64,000 bases of DNA, taken from positions 1,293,001-1,357,000 of the forward strand of contig NW_026731783.1 of NCBI RefSeq assembly GCF_028476545.1, written 5' to 3'. The position numbers and the translations under genes are program-made. Position 1 is the first letter of the stretch, and every line of letters starts with the position of its first letter. The stretch comes from Physella acuta. Lineage: Eukaryota; Mollusca; Gastropoda; Physidae. The notes under the pieces were generated by a model, which had not been told where the DNA came from, searched no databases, and saw nothing but the letters and a program-made list of their open reading frames with translations. Positions 23,250-35,888 of the stretch are shown here, piece by piece.

Positions 23250-23520
23250 ATGTATAACTCTTGGCCTCTGTTTTTGTGATTAATTTATTCACCACTTATT
23301 TTAAGACACTTATATGAATAAAGCTAAACCTGTTTCCGTGTATCGAAATATTCTCTTGATAGTAAAATTGCATGGAACTATCGGCCTTTTTTAGTATTTA
23401 AAAATAAAAGTAAATGACATCAATTGCAGTTAAAGTCAAATTTTAAGATATCACCCTTGATATGTTTTGGAATAAGACAGTAGTGTATTGGAAACATTCA
23501 TTTTTATTGGAGTATTAAAA
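23250..23520 (+). repeat. R2 copy A, right part
   Basis: Matches 52185-52440 and 58970-59230 (ACTGTTTTTGTAATTAATTT and TATCACCCTTGAAATG landmarks). The PSMD13 copy and 25-bp array therefore sit inside R2 relative to copies B and C. Confidence 0.65.
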
Positions 23521-23544
23521 TTTAATATTGAAAAACCGAGTTGG

Positions 23545-23890
23545 CATAACAAGACGTTATATTAATGTTCCATGTCAACTGCTTGATATAACACATTATT
23601 AGGTGACCTGACATATGCCAGATTATGCTGTAATAAGTTGACGTGAAATTGAATTATATGTGTAAACCATGTTTTATTTATAATTATAAAGCTCGATATT
23701 AATTAACCAATCAGTAATTAACACACCTTTAATTAGACCAATCAGTAAAACAGAAACCTTGTCTCTATATACAATCACTGTTTCTGGCAATAATATAAAG
23801 CTTATTAGCACGAAAAATATAATTGTATAGACAGCGGTAGCTTATCCAAACTGGTACCCCTGGCTATAACAACATGTTTACAAAATAAAG
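23545..23890 (+). repeat. R9 repeat, copy 2
   Basis: Matches 7520-7925 and 55290-55620. It lies between the R2 and R1 segments. Confidence 0.7.
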
Positions 23891-25500
23891 AACAATCTAG
23901 AAGTCATTCGTGTATAATGTATTTAATTAAAGGACATACACGAGTCTACAGTCACACAATGTTTTTCTAGGCCGACCCATATAATTTGTGGCGAAAATGT
24001 TTGTAATAGTTTTCCAATGTTACATGTTGAATAGAACATGTGATTATATTGTTTGGTTTGTTTCTATGTCGTGCGTTTTATTATTGTTATGAAGATATTT
24101 AGAGATATGATAGAATGCACACTATAATTTTTTTTTGACACAACAGTTATAATTTTTAATTTTTTCTTTTTACACATAAATACATGATAGAGTTAACAAA
24201 ACGATTATGTTATGGTTACTTATAGTTTATACGAGGCCTAGACATTACTAGTATACATAAATTTATCTATGGTGTATTTACCTTTTAGTGATACTGTAAA
24301 TCTCTAATGTTTAAGGAATAACTATAGATTTTACCACTACATTTTTTAATTATATCATTGTTCATATCATCGTCCGTTCTAAATTTTCTCTCAATCACAT
24401 TTTATAATTATTAGTTTTTCCAAGGCAAAAAAAAAATTGCTTCTTTAGGGGTCATCCATAACGCTTTTTAAAAAGGATTTTTACCTCCCCCCCCCCCCCC
24501 TGCCACTCTCCTTAGTCACATGTAGTCACAAAAAAGACAGATCCCCATAAAATGACGTCACACATCAGCCTAGAACCCCCCCCCCCTCAAAACTTCCGAT
24601 GTATGTTCCTTAAAACAGTTATATTTTCCCATTTTTTGTCTGAACTCTGTCAACATAACGTGTTTTAATTAATTTTTATTACAATTTATTAAAACATTTT
24701 TTGACGAGAAATAACAGCTAAAATTAGTTTTCTAGCATTGCTTTTTACAATGCGAAACAACCCCCTCCCTCTGATCGCACATCGTCACAAAATTACGGAC
24801 CACCCCCCTTTCCTCCTAAGAGTATGACGTCATTTATGGACACCCCTAACCCGAGATTATTTTCTTCTCAATCGGCTTATGACAAATTCAGAAAAAAAAA
24901 ACATTAACGAATTTTGATTGCCCGAACGCCGTTTGCTATAAGGACGTTTTACCAAAACGTATTTGCGACAAACTCCTTCTTAAGTGTTGCGGTGTTTTAC
25001 AGTTAAAAAAAAAATTAATAACGCAATTTAAACGTTATACACATATTTTACAGTTATACCATAACAATTAATATTTCATACTGTATTGGTTGGAGTTCTA
25101 AATCAGTAAAGATTATGTCTGGAACAAAATGTGGTTGTTTTATTTTAATTTAAACACATATCTGTCAAAGACCTATGCCATTTTTTATATGGAAAAAATT
25201 ACAAGGGAGACAACGCAAACGAAATTACTAGCCGGTTGGTTTTTGTACATTTTAGAAAGATATATTTTTAAAAAAAAAACGGTCATAGTATGAATTATCT
25301 CACATAGCTTTTTAAAGGTTTTAGAAAATATAAAAAAAATAGTAGACACGCTAATATGCATTAAAAATCTTTCATGCTATAAAAGTTGAAAACAGTGACT
25401 TTAATGTATACATTTTTCTAAGACAAGCAATTTATTTCGCTTAAACAATATTATATTCTTCCCTCAATAACCAGAGACAATTATTTTAGCAATAATAAAT
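23891..25500 (+). repeat. R1 repeat, copy B (near full length)
   Basis: The longest uninterrupted R1 copy. It shows the site (about 25060) where the LTR element sits in copy A, and it has poly-C tracts and two TGACGTCA-type palindromes (about 24556 and 24823). Confidence 0.8.
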
Positions 25501-25519
25501 TCATATTAGTAGTATAAGC

Positions 25520-26082
25520 CAGGGGTCGGCAACCTGCGTCTCGCGAGCCGCATGCGGCTCTTTTGATGTCAAAATGTGCTCTCCAGCTGCTTTCACAAAT
25601 ACTAATAGTTATATTAATTCATTTTTAATTTTTCTTTTAGTTATTAGCTTCCTACGGTCGAGCTGGGTACTGGACGGTAGGGTACGAGTTTACCCTGGGC
25701 TCTGTGGGGTGGAAGATAAGCCTGGTGAGAACCAAAGGACAGAAGTGACCGATACACGGTAATCGAGCCGATACCCAATCCAGTTAGTCTGAGTTTGTAG
25801 TGTCGATGGATGCCTGGCTAATGGGAGACACATCCAGAGCCGGTGATATCCGTAAAGAAAAAAAAAGTTAACAGCTTCTAAAGTGGATTGGGAGAGTCCT
25901 TTAGTTATATTATTTGATTTCTAATTGTATTACGCTGGCAAAACATGTGTATGCTTTTTGTATGAATAAATATTATCTCACAGTTAAAGCTAATTATTTA
26001 AAATAACAAATCTAATTTATTTATCTAATCCTAATCAAATACCAAATATTGAAATTAAAATGTGGCTCTTTAAAAACTGGGA
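25520..26082 (+). mobile_element. hAT-type non-autonomous element with a nested SINE
   Basis: Starts CAGGGGTCGGCAACCTGCG, the widespread hAT terminus, and has GTGGCTCTTTAAAAACTGGG near its right side (26062-26082), after which it is truncated. The inverted paralogue at 56567-56990 carries the same nested SINE. Other fragments with this terminus are at 34149 and 49805-49894. Confidence 0.75.
25652..25866 (+). mobile_element. Second tRNA-like SINE family, nested in the hAT element
   Basis: An A-box-like GGTCGAGCTGGGTACTGG is followed by a weak B-box-like GGTACGAGTTTACCC and an A-rich end. A roughly 12-bp imperfect direct repeat (GTTAWYAGCTTC, 25640-25651 and 25867-25878) flanks it. The inverted copy at 56651-56862 has the same flanks, so the two descend from one insertion. 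Confidence 0.6.
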
Positions 26083-26700
26083 AATAGATGTAGATTGGCT
26101 TTTCTTCAGATTTCAGCAGCCATAAACTATGATTATACAGGTAGTTCAGGATTTCATGAAAAGAAAGTGTAAGATAATATTTGGCATTATTAGTGAATTA
26201 CTTTTTTTTTTAAAATCAATTATAGAGTAAGTTGTCCGACTTGATGGTGACAATGTAACAGATGTAACATCAACATTTACTAAATGAACCTCTACTAGAC
26301 GGTTTACCTTCCAGTATATCACACGATCCCGACAACGTCTTTGTTAGACCCTTGCCAGACATATGCTGGGCCCGTTAGAGATATGTGGGACATACCTACT
26401 TGACACATGTTGCAATAATTCGTAGCACTCCAATGTATACATTTTAAAGTCCCGGCGTAATTAGGTATGGTTATACTGTATATAGGCCGTATAACATAGC
26501 ATAGATAGTGCTATATTTTATTATGTTTCCTTTTAAATATTGCAAATATGATTACATCGTATTATATAACCATTAAAATGTATCAAATATAAATACATTG
26601 CCTTATATGGACATTTACATTTTTGATATCTCACTGTTATAATTTATGATTAAAAGCATCGTTTACCTTTCAGATCAGACAAACCCATTCTTGGTCAAAT
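26083..26700 (+). repeat. R3 repeat, copy 2
   Basis: Contains both the left part (GATGTAACATCAACATTTAC) and the ATGCTGGGCCCG part, and is truncated at about 26700 compared with copy 1. Confidence 0.7.
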
Positions 26701-27499
26701 AGTTAATAAAAATAAAACTAAGTTTAATGTATGAATAATTGCATAAATTGCATAGTGAAGTCAATATTTTATTAAAACTGTAAAGCAATTAAATATATAA
26801 GGAAACTTTTACTTTTTTGAATACGTGTTTTTAAAAATTAAGAACTGTTCTAACTTTTTACAACTCTGAAAAATCCTCTATTCGTTTCTTGCTTTTTTTT
26901 CTCGCAAATGGTTTTCCCAGTGACCGTTATGTCCTTACTTAAGTATGGTACCTTAGTTGTGAGAGCAACTTTCCCATTTTCCTGAACAAATCTCCCTCAC
27001 TATTTGTCGCAGCCTGACAGATCTACAACATTTTTGTATTAGTGTGAGAGGATTCTTTTTGTTCATCCTCAGCATCACTTTGTGTTATTTCTAAATCATG
27101 ACCTTTCCAATAATCATCCGTAGTAAAGTTTCCAGTTTTTCTAGACTTTGGTGTGACTGGATTTGGGTGATATGGACAAATAATTCTTACTTAATATAAT
27201 TTGGCAATAAATACAAAATAGGCCAAAATTTTAAAAAATCGTTATAGTTTTTTATTTATACAAAATATGTTTAAAAACAATAAAACGTAAAAAAAGTCGA
27301 AGTACTTTTAAATAAATATAATGTTTCTTCGTATTTTAACAAAAGTAATATTTTATACTAAATTTGTAATGACGATAAATCTTCGAATAAATAACCGACT
27401 CTTCAATGTCTCTATCATGTAGATAAAGTGATAGTTTTATAACTAAAACAAATCAAATGACCTAATTACTCCATTCAAAGTAACAAACCTGCATGGTCT
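26701..27499 (+). repeat. Segmental duplicate of 13741-14430
   Basis: Colinear with the 13.7-14.4 kb segment, at high identity. Confidence 0.8.
27029..27170 (-). pseudogene. Unidentified coding-like stretch, copy 2
   Basis: Paralogue of 13971-14112. The minus-strand frame reads RKTGNFTTDDYWKGHDLE and then an acidic Ser-rich segment. It keeps the frame across the duplicated block; identity unknown. Confidence 0.35.
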
Positions 27500-28815
27500 A
27501 ACACTACCCACATTTCAACTGTCCTACACGCTCTACTGACAAACTGTGACTGAACTAAAACGTATGCCCGCTACACCCTCAACTGACCAATTTTACAACT
27601 GACCGCTACACCCTCAACTGACCAACTCTACAACTGACCGCTACACCCTCAACTGATCAATTCTACAACTGACCGCTACACCCTTTACTGACCAACTATA
27701 CAACTGACCGCTACACCTATACTGACCAACTCTACAACTGACCCCTACACCCTCAACTGACCAACTCTACAACTGACCAACTCTACAACTGACCCCTACA
27801 CCCTCAACTGACCAACTCTACAACTGACCGCTACACCCTTTACTGACCAACTCTACAACTGACCGCTACACCTATACTGACCAACTCTACAACTGACCCC
27901 TACACCCTCAACTGACCAACTCTACAACTGACCGCTACACCCTCTACTGACCAACTCTACAACTGACCGCTACACCCTCTACTGACCAACTCTACAACTG
28001 ACCGCTACACCCTCTACTGACCAACTCTACAACTGACCGCTACACCCTCAACTGACCAACTCTACAACTGACCGCTACACCCTTTACTGACCAATTCTAC
28101 AACTGACCGCTACACCTATACTGACCAACTCTAAAACTGACCGCTACACCCTCTATTGACCAACTCTACAACTGACCGCTACACCCTTTAATGACCAACT
28201 ATACAACTGACCGCTACACCCTTTAATGACCAACTCTACAACTGACCGCTACACCCTCTACTGACCAACTCTACAACTGACCGCTACAACCTCAACTGAC
28301 CAACTCTACAACTGACCGCTACACCCTCTACTGACCAACTCTACAACCGACCGCTACACCCTCAACTGACCAACTCTACAACTGACCGCTACAACCTCAA
28401 CTGACCAACTCTACAACTGACCGCTACACCCTCCACTGACCAACTCTACAACTGACCGCTACACACTCAACTGACCAACTCTACAACTGACCGCTACACC
28501 CTCTACTGACCAACTCTACAACTGACCGCTACACCCTCTACTGACCAACTCTACAACTGACCACTACACCCTCAACTGACCAACTCTACAACTGACCGCT
28601 ACAACCTCAACTGACCAACTCTACAACTGACCGCTACACCCTCTACTGACCAACTCTACAACTGACCGCTACACACTCAACTGACCAACTCTACAACTGA
28701 CCGCTACACCCTCTACTGACCAACTCTACAACTGACCGCTACACCCTCTACTGACCAACTCTACAACTGACTACTACACCCTCTACTGACCAACTCTACA
28801 ACTGACCACTACGCC
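27500..28815 (+). repeat. 35-bp satellite, long array (about 36 units)
   Basis: Unit ACCAACTCTACAACTGACCG followed by CTACACCCTCTACTG. Variants (CTCAACTG, CTTTACTG, CTATACTG) are arranged in higher-order blocks. It is several times longer than its paralogue at 14430-14757. Confidence 0.95.
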
Positions 28816-28862
28816 ATCAATCTCCAACTGCTAACAGTACCACACGCTTCAGTGGTCATCTG

Positions 28863-28937
28863 GGGTCGGCGTGGTCGAGTCGGTAAAGCTCATGGTTGCT
28901 AAACCGAAAAGTCTCGAGTTCGAGCCCTCGGGCAGAT
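28863..28937 (+). mobile_element. SINE tRNA-like head joined to a LINE
   Basis: Same head as at 14795-14868, with B box GAGTTCGAGCCC. After GGGCAGATGA the SINE body is replaced by LINE ORF2 sequence. The left flank is shared with the 14.8 kb locus. Confidence 0.8.
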
Positions 28938-31185
28938 GATAGGCAACGAAGACCCCTCCCATTACAACACAATTTTGGAAAAAATACACTGCAACAGTAA
29001 ACAGATATGTAGCATAACAGATGACGACGGGACTATAACAAATGACCTGGAAAGTATAAAACGTCAGTTTACTTTATACTATCAAAACCTCTTCAATAAG
29101 GAAGATACAGACTATGAAATACAAGAACATTATCTTAAGTACACAACAAGGCTAGACAACAATGACTGTACCAAAATCAACGCGCCAATTACTAAAGAGG
29201 AAATATCCAAGACTAAATAAAGCTCCAGGACCAGACGGACTAACCAATGAATTTTATAAAAGCTTCAAAAATGACTTAATACTCCTTTTACACGCTACAT
29301 TTCAGGACATACATGAAAGAGAGGATTGTGCTACAGATTTTAACAGGGCATATATAACACGCATTCCCAAAAATGATACGGACAGGACAAAAATTATAAA
29401 TTACAGACCTATATCTTTACTTAACAGTGATTATAAAATATTGACAAAAACTTTAGTTAAGAAACTCGAACCCTTCATATCTAAAGTAATACACCCCGAT
29501 CAGCAGTATAGCATACCAGGTAGAAACATACACAACCACACGCACTTAACCAGAGACATCATACATTATAGCACGCAGAAAGACACACAACTAGCGATTC
29601 TTAGCATCGACCAACAGAAAGCGTTCGACAGAGTAGATCATACATGGTTAATAAAAATAATAGATGCTTACAACCTAGGACACTATTTTAAAACATGGAT
29701 AAAAATAATATATAACAATGCACATAGTCATTTATTAATAAACAACAGTGTTACAAGCGCTTTTCACATACAGAAATCAGTTAGACAAGGTTGTCCTTTA
29801 TCTCCCCCACTATACATCCTAAGCTTAGAACCCGTACTAGAAAACATTAGACAGGACAACTCGATTAAAGGACTGTACATTCCAAACACGGTAGGCAAGA
29901 AAATACTTGCATACGCAGACGACACTACTTTCTTAGTACAAACAGAAAAAGCAATACAGACTGTAATAGAAAAATTCAACAACTTTGGGAAAGGGAGCGG
30001 GGGAAAAATAAACGCAGAAAAATCAAAAGTAATGGGTATAGGTAAATGAAAAGGTAAAGATAACTATCACATAGACATAACAATAACTGACAAACTCAAA
30101 ATTTATGGAATAACCTATACTAGCGATCTCACAATAAACGACCAAGAAACTTGGACCACACTGAAAAATAAATAAATCACAATCTGGAAAAATACCAATA
30201 CTGCAATACAACCATTTTTGCCAGAGCTGCATTAGTAAACAGATATATCATTCCAAAAATAATTTTCGTAGCGACGAACTCTACAATACCCAACTCATTT
30301 ATTAAAAAAACAAACAAGCACATTAGAGAGTTCATTTTCAAAAATACGATTAGAAACATTAGCCACAAAACCTTAATACAAAATAAATTAAATGGAGGTA
30401 TAGGGCTACACGACATTCAAACTAAAATAAACACCTTCCGATTAAAACACCTGGATAGAATAAGGATAGAACCACATTATCATCCTTTAGCACAATACTA
30501 CATTGGGTTAAACATAAAGAGCATTTTAAAACTAAACATCATAACACCACATTATGGGGGAAATGACATAGGCAGCTTTTATAAAGAAACGCTAGCAACA
30601 TTCCAAGGAAACAAAAGCATTATTGGGGAAGACACACAAAAAATATACGACATCCTAATCAAACAACAAGCGACACCCTTATACACGAGAATTAGTTGGG
30701 CCAGGGAACACAATATAATAGACATTACAGATACATTTAGAAACCTACATAATAAACGCATTACACCAAAAGAAAGGGAAATAGCATACAGACTGATTTT
30801 TAACACAACTCCAGTTTCACGAAATACAAAGTCAAATCAAAATGTTAAAATAACATGTCAAACGTGTAAACAAAATATACAAGAAACTGAGAAACGCATT
30901 TATTTAGATTGTATATTAGTACAGAAAACAAAGCAAACAATTGCGAACATATTAAACACCACCAATCAAACAGCCACAACAAACAAAGCAATCACACTTA
31001 ATTTAATTAACACGACTAGACAAAGAACAGAAGACGAAAACAGACTAGTAGCAATGGCTATTTATAGATCGACTATATGGCAAATTAGGAATAAAGTCAG
31101 ATATTTTTTCACAAAATACACGGACATCGAGTTAAAAGAAATATTTCAAGCAAAGCTAAGACATAGACTGGGAACTCTCACTTAA
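28936..31185 (+). pseudogene. LINE ORF2 remnant (reverse transcriptase)
   Basis: Three open pieces. 28936-29220 is the linker before the RT. 29162-30049 is the RT, with LNKAPGPDGLTNEFYKSF, INYRPISLLNSDYKILTK, LSIDQQKAFDRVDH (catalytic Asp), RQGCPLSPPLY and YADD (29912-29923). 30220-31185 is 321 codons of uninterrupted C-terminal region with a Cys motif CQTC...C near 30856-30912. A frameshift near 29210, a stop at 30047-30049, another stop near 30171 and a further frame change before 30220 break it. The long third piece has no early Met and is easy to miss. Confidence 0.85.
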
Positions 31186-31240
31186 CTGAGAAAAAAAAAA
31201 GAAATATACAGGAAAGAAATAAATAAAGTATTAATTTTAA
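28938..31240 (+). mobile_element. LINE of the Tx1/L1 type, 5'-truncated
   Basis: Starts in the linker between endonuclease and reverse transcriptase. It runs through the complete reverse transcriptase and C-terminal regions to a stop at 31183-31185 and an A-rich 3' segment (31190-31240). The endonuclease and any ORF1 are absent. The Tx1/L1 assignment rests on the general look of the RT blocks and the C-terminal Cys motif. Confidence 0.8.
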
Positions 31241-31338
31241 TTTAGACAGTCTCAAGCCAAACATCACTCGATCAGCCCCCAAGTAAATTAACATTAGAAC
31301 AGTCTTCTGTTTCCCGGGTTTTAAAATGCACAACCTGA

Positions 31339-32248
31339 ATGGTAGAAAGAGATACCCACCTCAACCCCCCCCCCCCAACACACACACACACACACTTCCC
31401 CCCCACCCCCACACTCAACCGGACTGGCGGACATTTCAAGGTAGCGTGCCATCATTGCCAAGGGTCAATTTTATGTCATGGAAAGTTTTGGAATGATAGA
31501 TCAGTACGTGATTACAGAGACCCTTCTCCTACAGTCGTTTCTATTTCTGTCCATGGGTGGCTACAGTGTGAACTTTTGACTCCACAGCTCACTAAACTAA
31601 GCAGTGAAGAGAAACCTAGTTTGCACACCTTATTTTAATCTAGTTCTTATGCCATTTTATTTTTTCCCTTTGATTATTATATATGCAATTGATGTTCATT
31701 GTTCATGTCTTTGATGCTATGTAAAATCTATCAAATATATTATTATTACTGATTTAAATGTTTAAAACAATTGAATTAATAAAAATAAAAATAAATAAAA
31801 AATCTACCCCCTCCTCTCTCCCCCTCTATCCACTTTACCCCCAGACATGATAACCCCACAATCCCTTTAACTGTTCCAACGACCCCACCACCCACCGCAA
31901 CATCAATATCCAGAACTTATTTAAAGTTCTAAATCTTGTCTCTTTCCCCTCATCTTTCACACTGCAACCTTTTGAAAACTCAATGCGACCACTACAACAC
32001 CCTTTCAACTAGTCAACTTAAGTTGTTTCCCTACATAGAAAATGCTTCACTGTCCCATTGACCCTCTCTGAAAAATTTCCTTTCCTCTCCCCACCCAGAC
32101 TTCTGACACTTTCATTTGACCTTCACCCCTTTTACTGTCATCCTTTGCAAATTTTTTTTTTATAATCAAATACATGACATCATGTAAATATTCATTATGT
32201 ACATTTGCAAAACCTTTTGTTTTCATTTGGTGTTCAAAATTATGTTAA

Positions 32249-32296
<48 letters not shown>
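31339..32296 (+). pseudogene. Possible retrocopy of an unidentified mRNA with poly(A) tail
   Basis: A frame ending at 31638 contains KVACHHCQGSILCHGKFWND, then about 45 more residues to a TAA. UTR-like sequence with AATAAA-type signals near 31780 follows, then C-rich sequence, and a long A run at 32246-32296. The first part of the frame is (C)n(CA)n low complexity and probably not coding. I do not recognise the protein. The A run and missing introns suggest retroposition, but no target duplication was found. Confidence 0.3.
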
Positions 32297-32383
32297 CATA
32301 ATAGAATAGACTAACCTCCGTCTGGACCTAACAAGTAATGATTTTATCCCCATGTATCGTAACAAAAATGTACATGAACACAG

Positions 32384-32555
32384 CAGAGGCGTAGCGACCC
32401 TTCACGGCGCCCGGGGACAAACTTTCGATTTGCACCCCCCCCCCTCAAACTTTCAATTTGTTTTTCCAACCCATTGTCGCCCGCCACCTAAGGTCGGCGC
32501 CCGGGGACATATGTCCCCCCCGCACCCCCCCCCCCCCCCGTTCGCTACGCCTCTG
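32384..32555 (+). mobile_element. hAT-type MITE, 172 bp
   Basis: Terminal inverted repeats CAGAGGCGTAGCGA and TTCGCTACGCCTCTG, with an exact 8-bp duplication GAACACAG (32376-32383 and 32556-32563). The interior has poly-C tracts and CAAACTTTCRATTTG. Recent insertion, non-coding. Confidence 0.93.
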
Positions 32556-32563
32556 GAACACAG

Positions 32564-33234
32564 CAAATGTTAATTGGTACCATTTCAGATGTTTAAGCAA
32601 GAAGAAAACATAGATGTCTTTATGTATTATTTTATAAGAGGGCATACATTTTAACCCATATATTATAATGTCTAAGTAGATATGATACTACCTTTTAGTT
32701 CATAACAAAAAATTGAATGACATACAACCTAAGACGTGACTAGTTTACTTTCACATACAAAAAATATAACCCTGTTTAGTTCGTAAAATAAAACTGACGT
32801 GTATACACTAAAACATGAATGGTTTAGCTTAAACATGGAAAAATAGGCTACATGCTTTGCAAACATTTACATGAGCCCCCTCCCCTAAATTGATACGGAC
32901 TCAGCTAAGTTTCCCCACATATAACATATCATAGGCATTAATTGAAGCAATCTCTGGAAGGTATTGTGACCGACTTGATGGTGTCAATGTATCAGGGCTG
33001 GTAACTATGACAACGCCGGCCATCTTCAAAAATTAACCCCTTCGTAGGTTTTCCACAATCTATAAAATATTATATTTAATTAAATAATGAAGTCATAATA
33101 TTCTTCCATATTTTGGGACACTCAGCTAAAAAATGTAAGTGCATATCTTCAAAATAATTTATTATGAAATTTCAAAATGTGTTTCCCTTCCAAACACTAG
33201 TTTTAATGCCCCGAAATTCCCCAAAATCAAGTAA
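32564..33234. other. No recognisable gene
   Basis: AT-rich, with a short R3-left-like motif near 32965-33000. Confidence 0.4.
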
Positions 33235-34095
33235 TATTTTTCCATTGCTTGTCTGAACTCTGTCAACATAGAGTGTTTTAATTAATTTTTGTTACAATTT
33301 ATTAAAACCGGTTTTTTAACGCGAAATAACAGTTAACATTTGTTTTCTAGCATTGCTTTTTGTAATGCAAAACACCCCCCTCCCCATCATCACACACCGT
33401 TACGAAACTATGGAACACCACTTTCCTCCTAAGAGTGTGACGTCATTTATGGACACCCCTAACCCAAGATAATTTTCTTATCAATCGGCTAATGACAAAG
33501 TCCCCAAAAAAAAAAAAACATTGACGAATTACGATTGCCCGAACGCAGTTTGCCGGAAGACCGTTTTACCAAAACGTATTTACGACAAACTCCTTGTTAA
33601 GCATTGCGGTGTTTAACAGTTTGAAAAAAAAGTAACGCAATTTAAACGTTATACACAATTAATATTTCATTCTGTATTGGTTAGAGTTCTAAATCAGTAA
33701 AGATACTGTCTGGAACTAATTTTGTGTTTTTTTATTTGTTTTTTGTTTTTTTTAAAACATCTGCCAAAAACCTTTGTCATTTTTATATGGGAAAAATTAC
33801 AAGGGAAACAACGCAAAGCTAATTACTGAACTGTCTGTTTTAGTTAATTTTAGAAAGATATTTTTTTTTAAATGGTCTAAGTACAATTTATTAGACAAAA
33901 CTATTTTAAGGCTTTAGAAAATATAAAAAAATTGACGTCAACCTAATACACATAAAAAAATATCTCAGGTTATACAATTTGAAAAACAGTGGCTTTAACG
34001 GATACATTTTTCTAAGACAAGCAATTTATTTAACGTAATCCATATTACTCTACTCTTTCCATTTTCAAACACAATTATTTTAACAATAATACATT
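33235..34095 (+). repeat. R1 repeat, copy C (right part)
   Basis: Matches the right two thirds of R1. It shows the uninterrupted end ACAATTATTTTAACAATAATACATTC at about 34071-34096, the empty counterpart of the U2-headed insertion site. Confidence 0.75.
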
Positions 34096-34148
34096 CATAA
34101 AAGCTGTAAGTCTAATTCTCAGCCAATAAGCCCCCCCCCCCCACTGGG

Positions 34149-34214
34149 CAGGGGTCAGCAACCTTTTACGACGGAAGAGCCAAAAGCTACAAATACGAAA
34201 TTCCCAAATTAAAA
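34149..34214 (+). mobile_element. hAT terminus fragment
   Basis: Begins CAGGGGTCAGCAACC and is cut after about 65 bp by the next repeat. Confidence 0.55.
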
Positions 34215-34670
34215 AAATAAAGAAATAAAGTGATTCCAGCCAATACGAGGACTGTAAACTTAATACAATCTATTTTAGAAGAGATACACGCCTCAAATCT
34301 CGACGTTTTACACCTCACTGATACGGAAAAACATAATTTTGCAATCTTGTCCGTATGTCTGTGTGTCTGTCTGTCTGTGTGTGTGTGTGCGTCCGTGTGT
34401 AAATACGATAACTTGAGTACCGTTACAGCTAGGTTGATGAAATTTCATATATAAGTATTTTATCAAAATCGTAGATCCGTATCAACTTTTGAGCGATTTC
34501 CGATAACCGAAAGTGGTGCTTTTCATACTTTGAATTTTTCAAAAGCCTATAACTTGAGTACTATTTCAGATAGATAAATGCAATGTCACATGTAAGTAAA
34601 AGATCTAATTCTCTACCTTCTGTCAAAATTTGAGTAATTTCCGTTGACCGGAAGTTCAATACATTCAATG
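34215..34670 (+). repeat. Internal part of the ACTTTCTCG element
   Basis: Colinear with 59690-60030, including TCTCGACGTTTT, a TG/TC-rich microsatellite, GTTACAGCTAGGTTGATGAA and TTTCCGATAACCG. Neither terminus is present. Confidence 0.7.
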
Positions 34671-35888
34671 TTTCAATCAATTTAGATGTCCAAATAAATA
34701 GTGTATACTTGAAATAGATACGTATATATAAATTTGTATTTTTTGTATAGAGACACTATAAGGGAGACAAAACAAATAAACTTTCTAAAATGTAAACTTT
34801 AATACATCTAAACATTAAAATATTATACACATAATAACTAATTTGATTATTAAAATTAAAACATATTTGTTGTAGGAAAAATTGAATATATTGAATAGGA
34901 AAATTAACATTGTATTAACATTTGTATATGGTTGCATATTTAGAACATTTTTACTTGTTTGTATACTTGTTTATAAGACGTGTGAACATTTCGGTTATAT
35001 GTATGTTAGCTTTGTGGGTACTAGGGTGACATTTCTTTTCTCAAATACCTTTTCCCAAACTACATCTATACATATCTAGTTAGCTCAATGTAATTATGAC
35101 TACATCGTCATTGAATAATTGAATCTCGTACATTAATAAACTGCTATCTCATAAATATTTCCCCAACTGAAATCGACAGTGTAACAACGTGAATCGACCC
35201 CCGAAAATTTTTAATTTGTGAATTTTTAAAGCCATTAGCTAAATAAAAGTGTTGACTGTCACACTTACCCATTCTCCACTTGACTTCTGACTCTAAATTT
35301 ACCGTAATAGTCTTACGGGTGTCAGGACAAATGTTCATAAAAGTATTAGGGAAGTGGTTACTTCAGTAGTACTATATGATGGCTTAGTAACGCCAGACTA
35401 ACCAACACCGTTTTTTTTTCTTTAAAAAATGCGATAACCTTGACCAATGGTCAGCTGAATGTGACGCTGTAAATGGTAAATACGCCCCTAGTCTTTTTTA
35501 TACATAGCTGTATTGGATAAAACTCATTCAAAATATATGTAACCATAACATAATCACATTGTTAATTGTAACTTATTAAACAACTAATGCTATATAATTG
35601 AGTGTTGAGTGACTGGTACATTCTATATACGTTTAACACACGTGTTGTCTAATCTAGAATAGAATAAAGCTGGTTAATGGAGAGTGTTACATTATATCGA
35701 ACAATGTAAACAAAATAAACATGACTTGTTATTAGCACTAATAGCACTAGCTATCGGCACCAGTATGTTTTCCCCATTAGTCCGTGTTATAATCAAACAA
35801 AGACAGTTAAGGATTGTATGGCCAATCAGCTGTGTTTTACTTTTCGGTGACTCTTGAAAACGTCAAGTGTTCTGTGTCTGTCTTTTGT
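34671..35888. other. No recognisable gene
   Basis: AT-rich. A CAAAATAAACATGACTTG-type spacer leads into the tandem array. No coding frame stands out. Confidence 0.4.
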
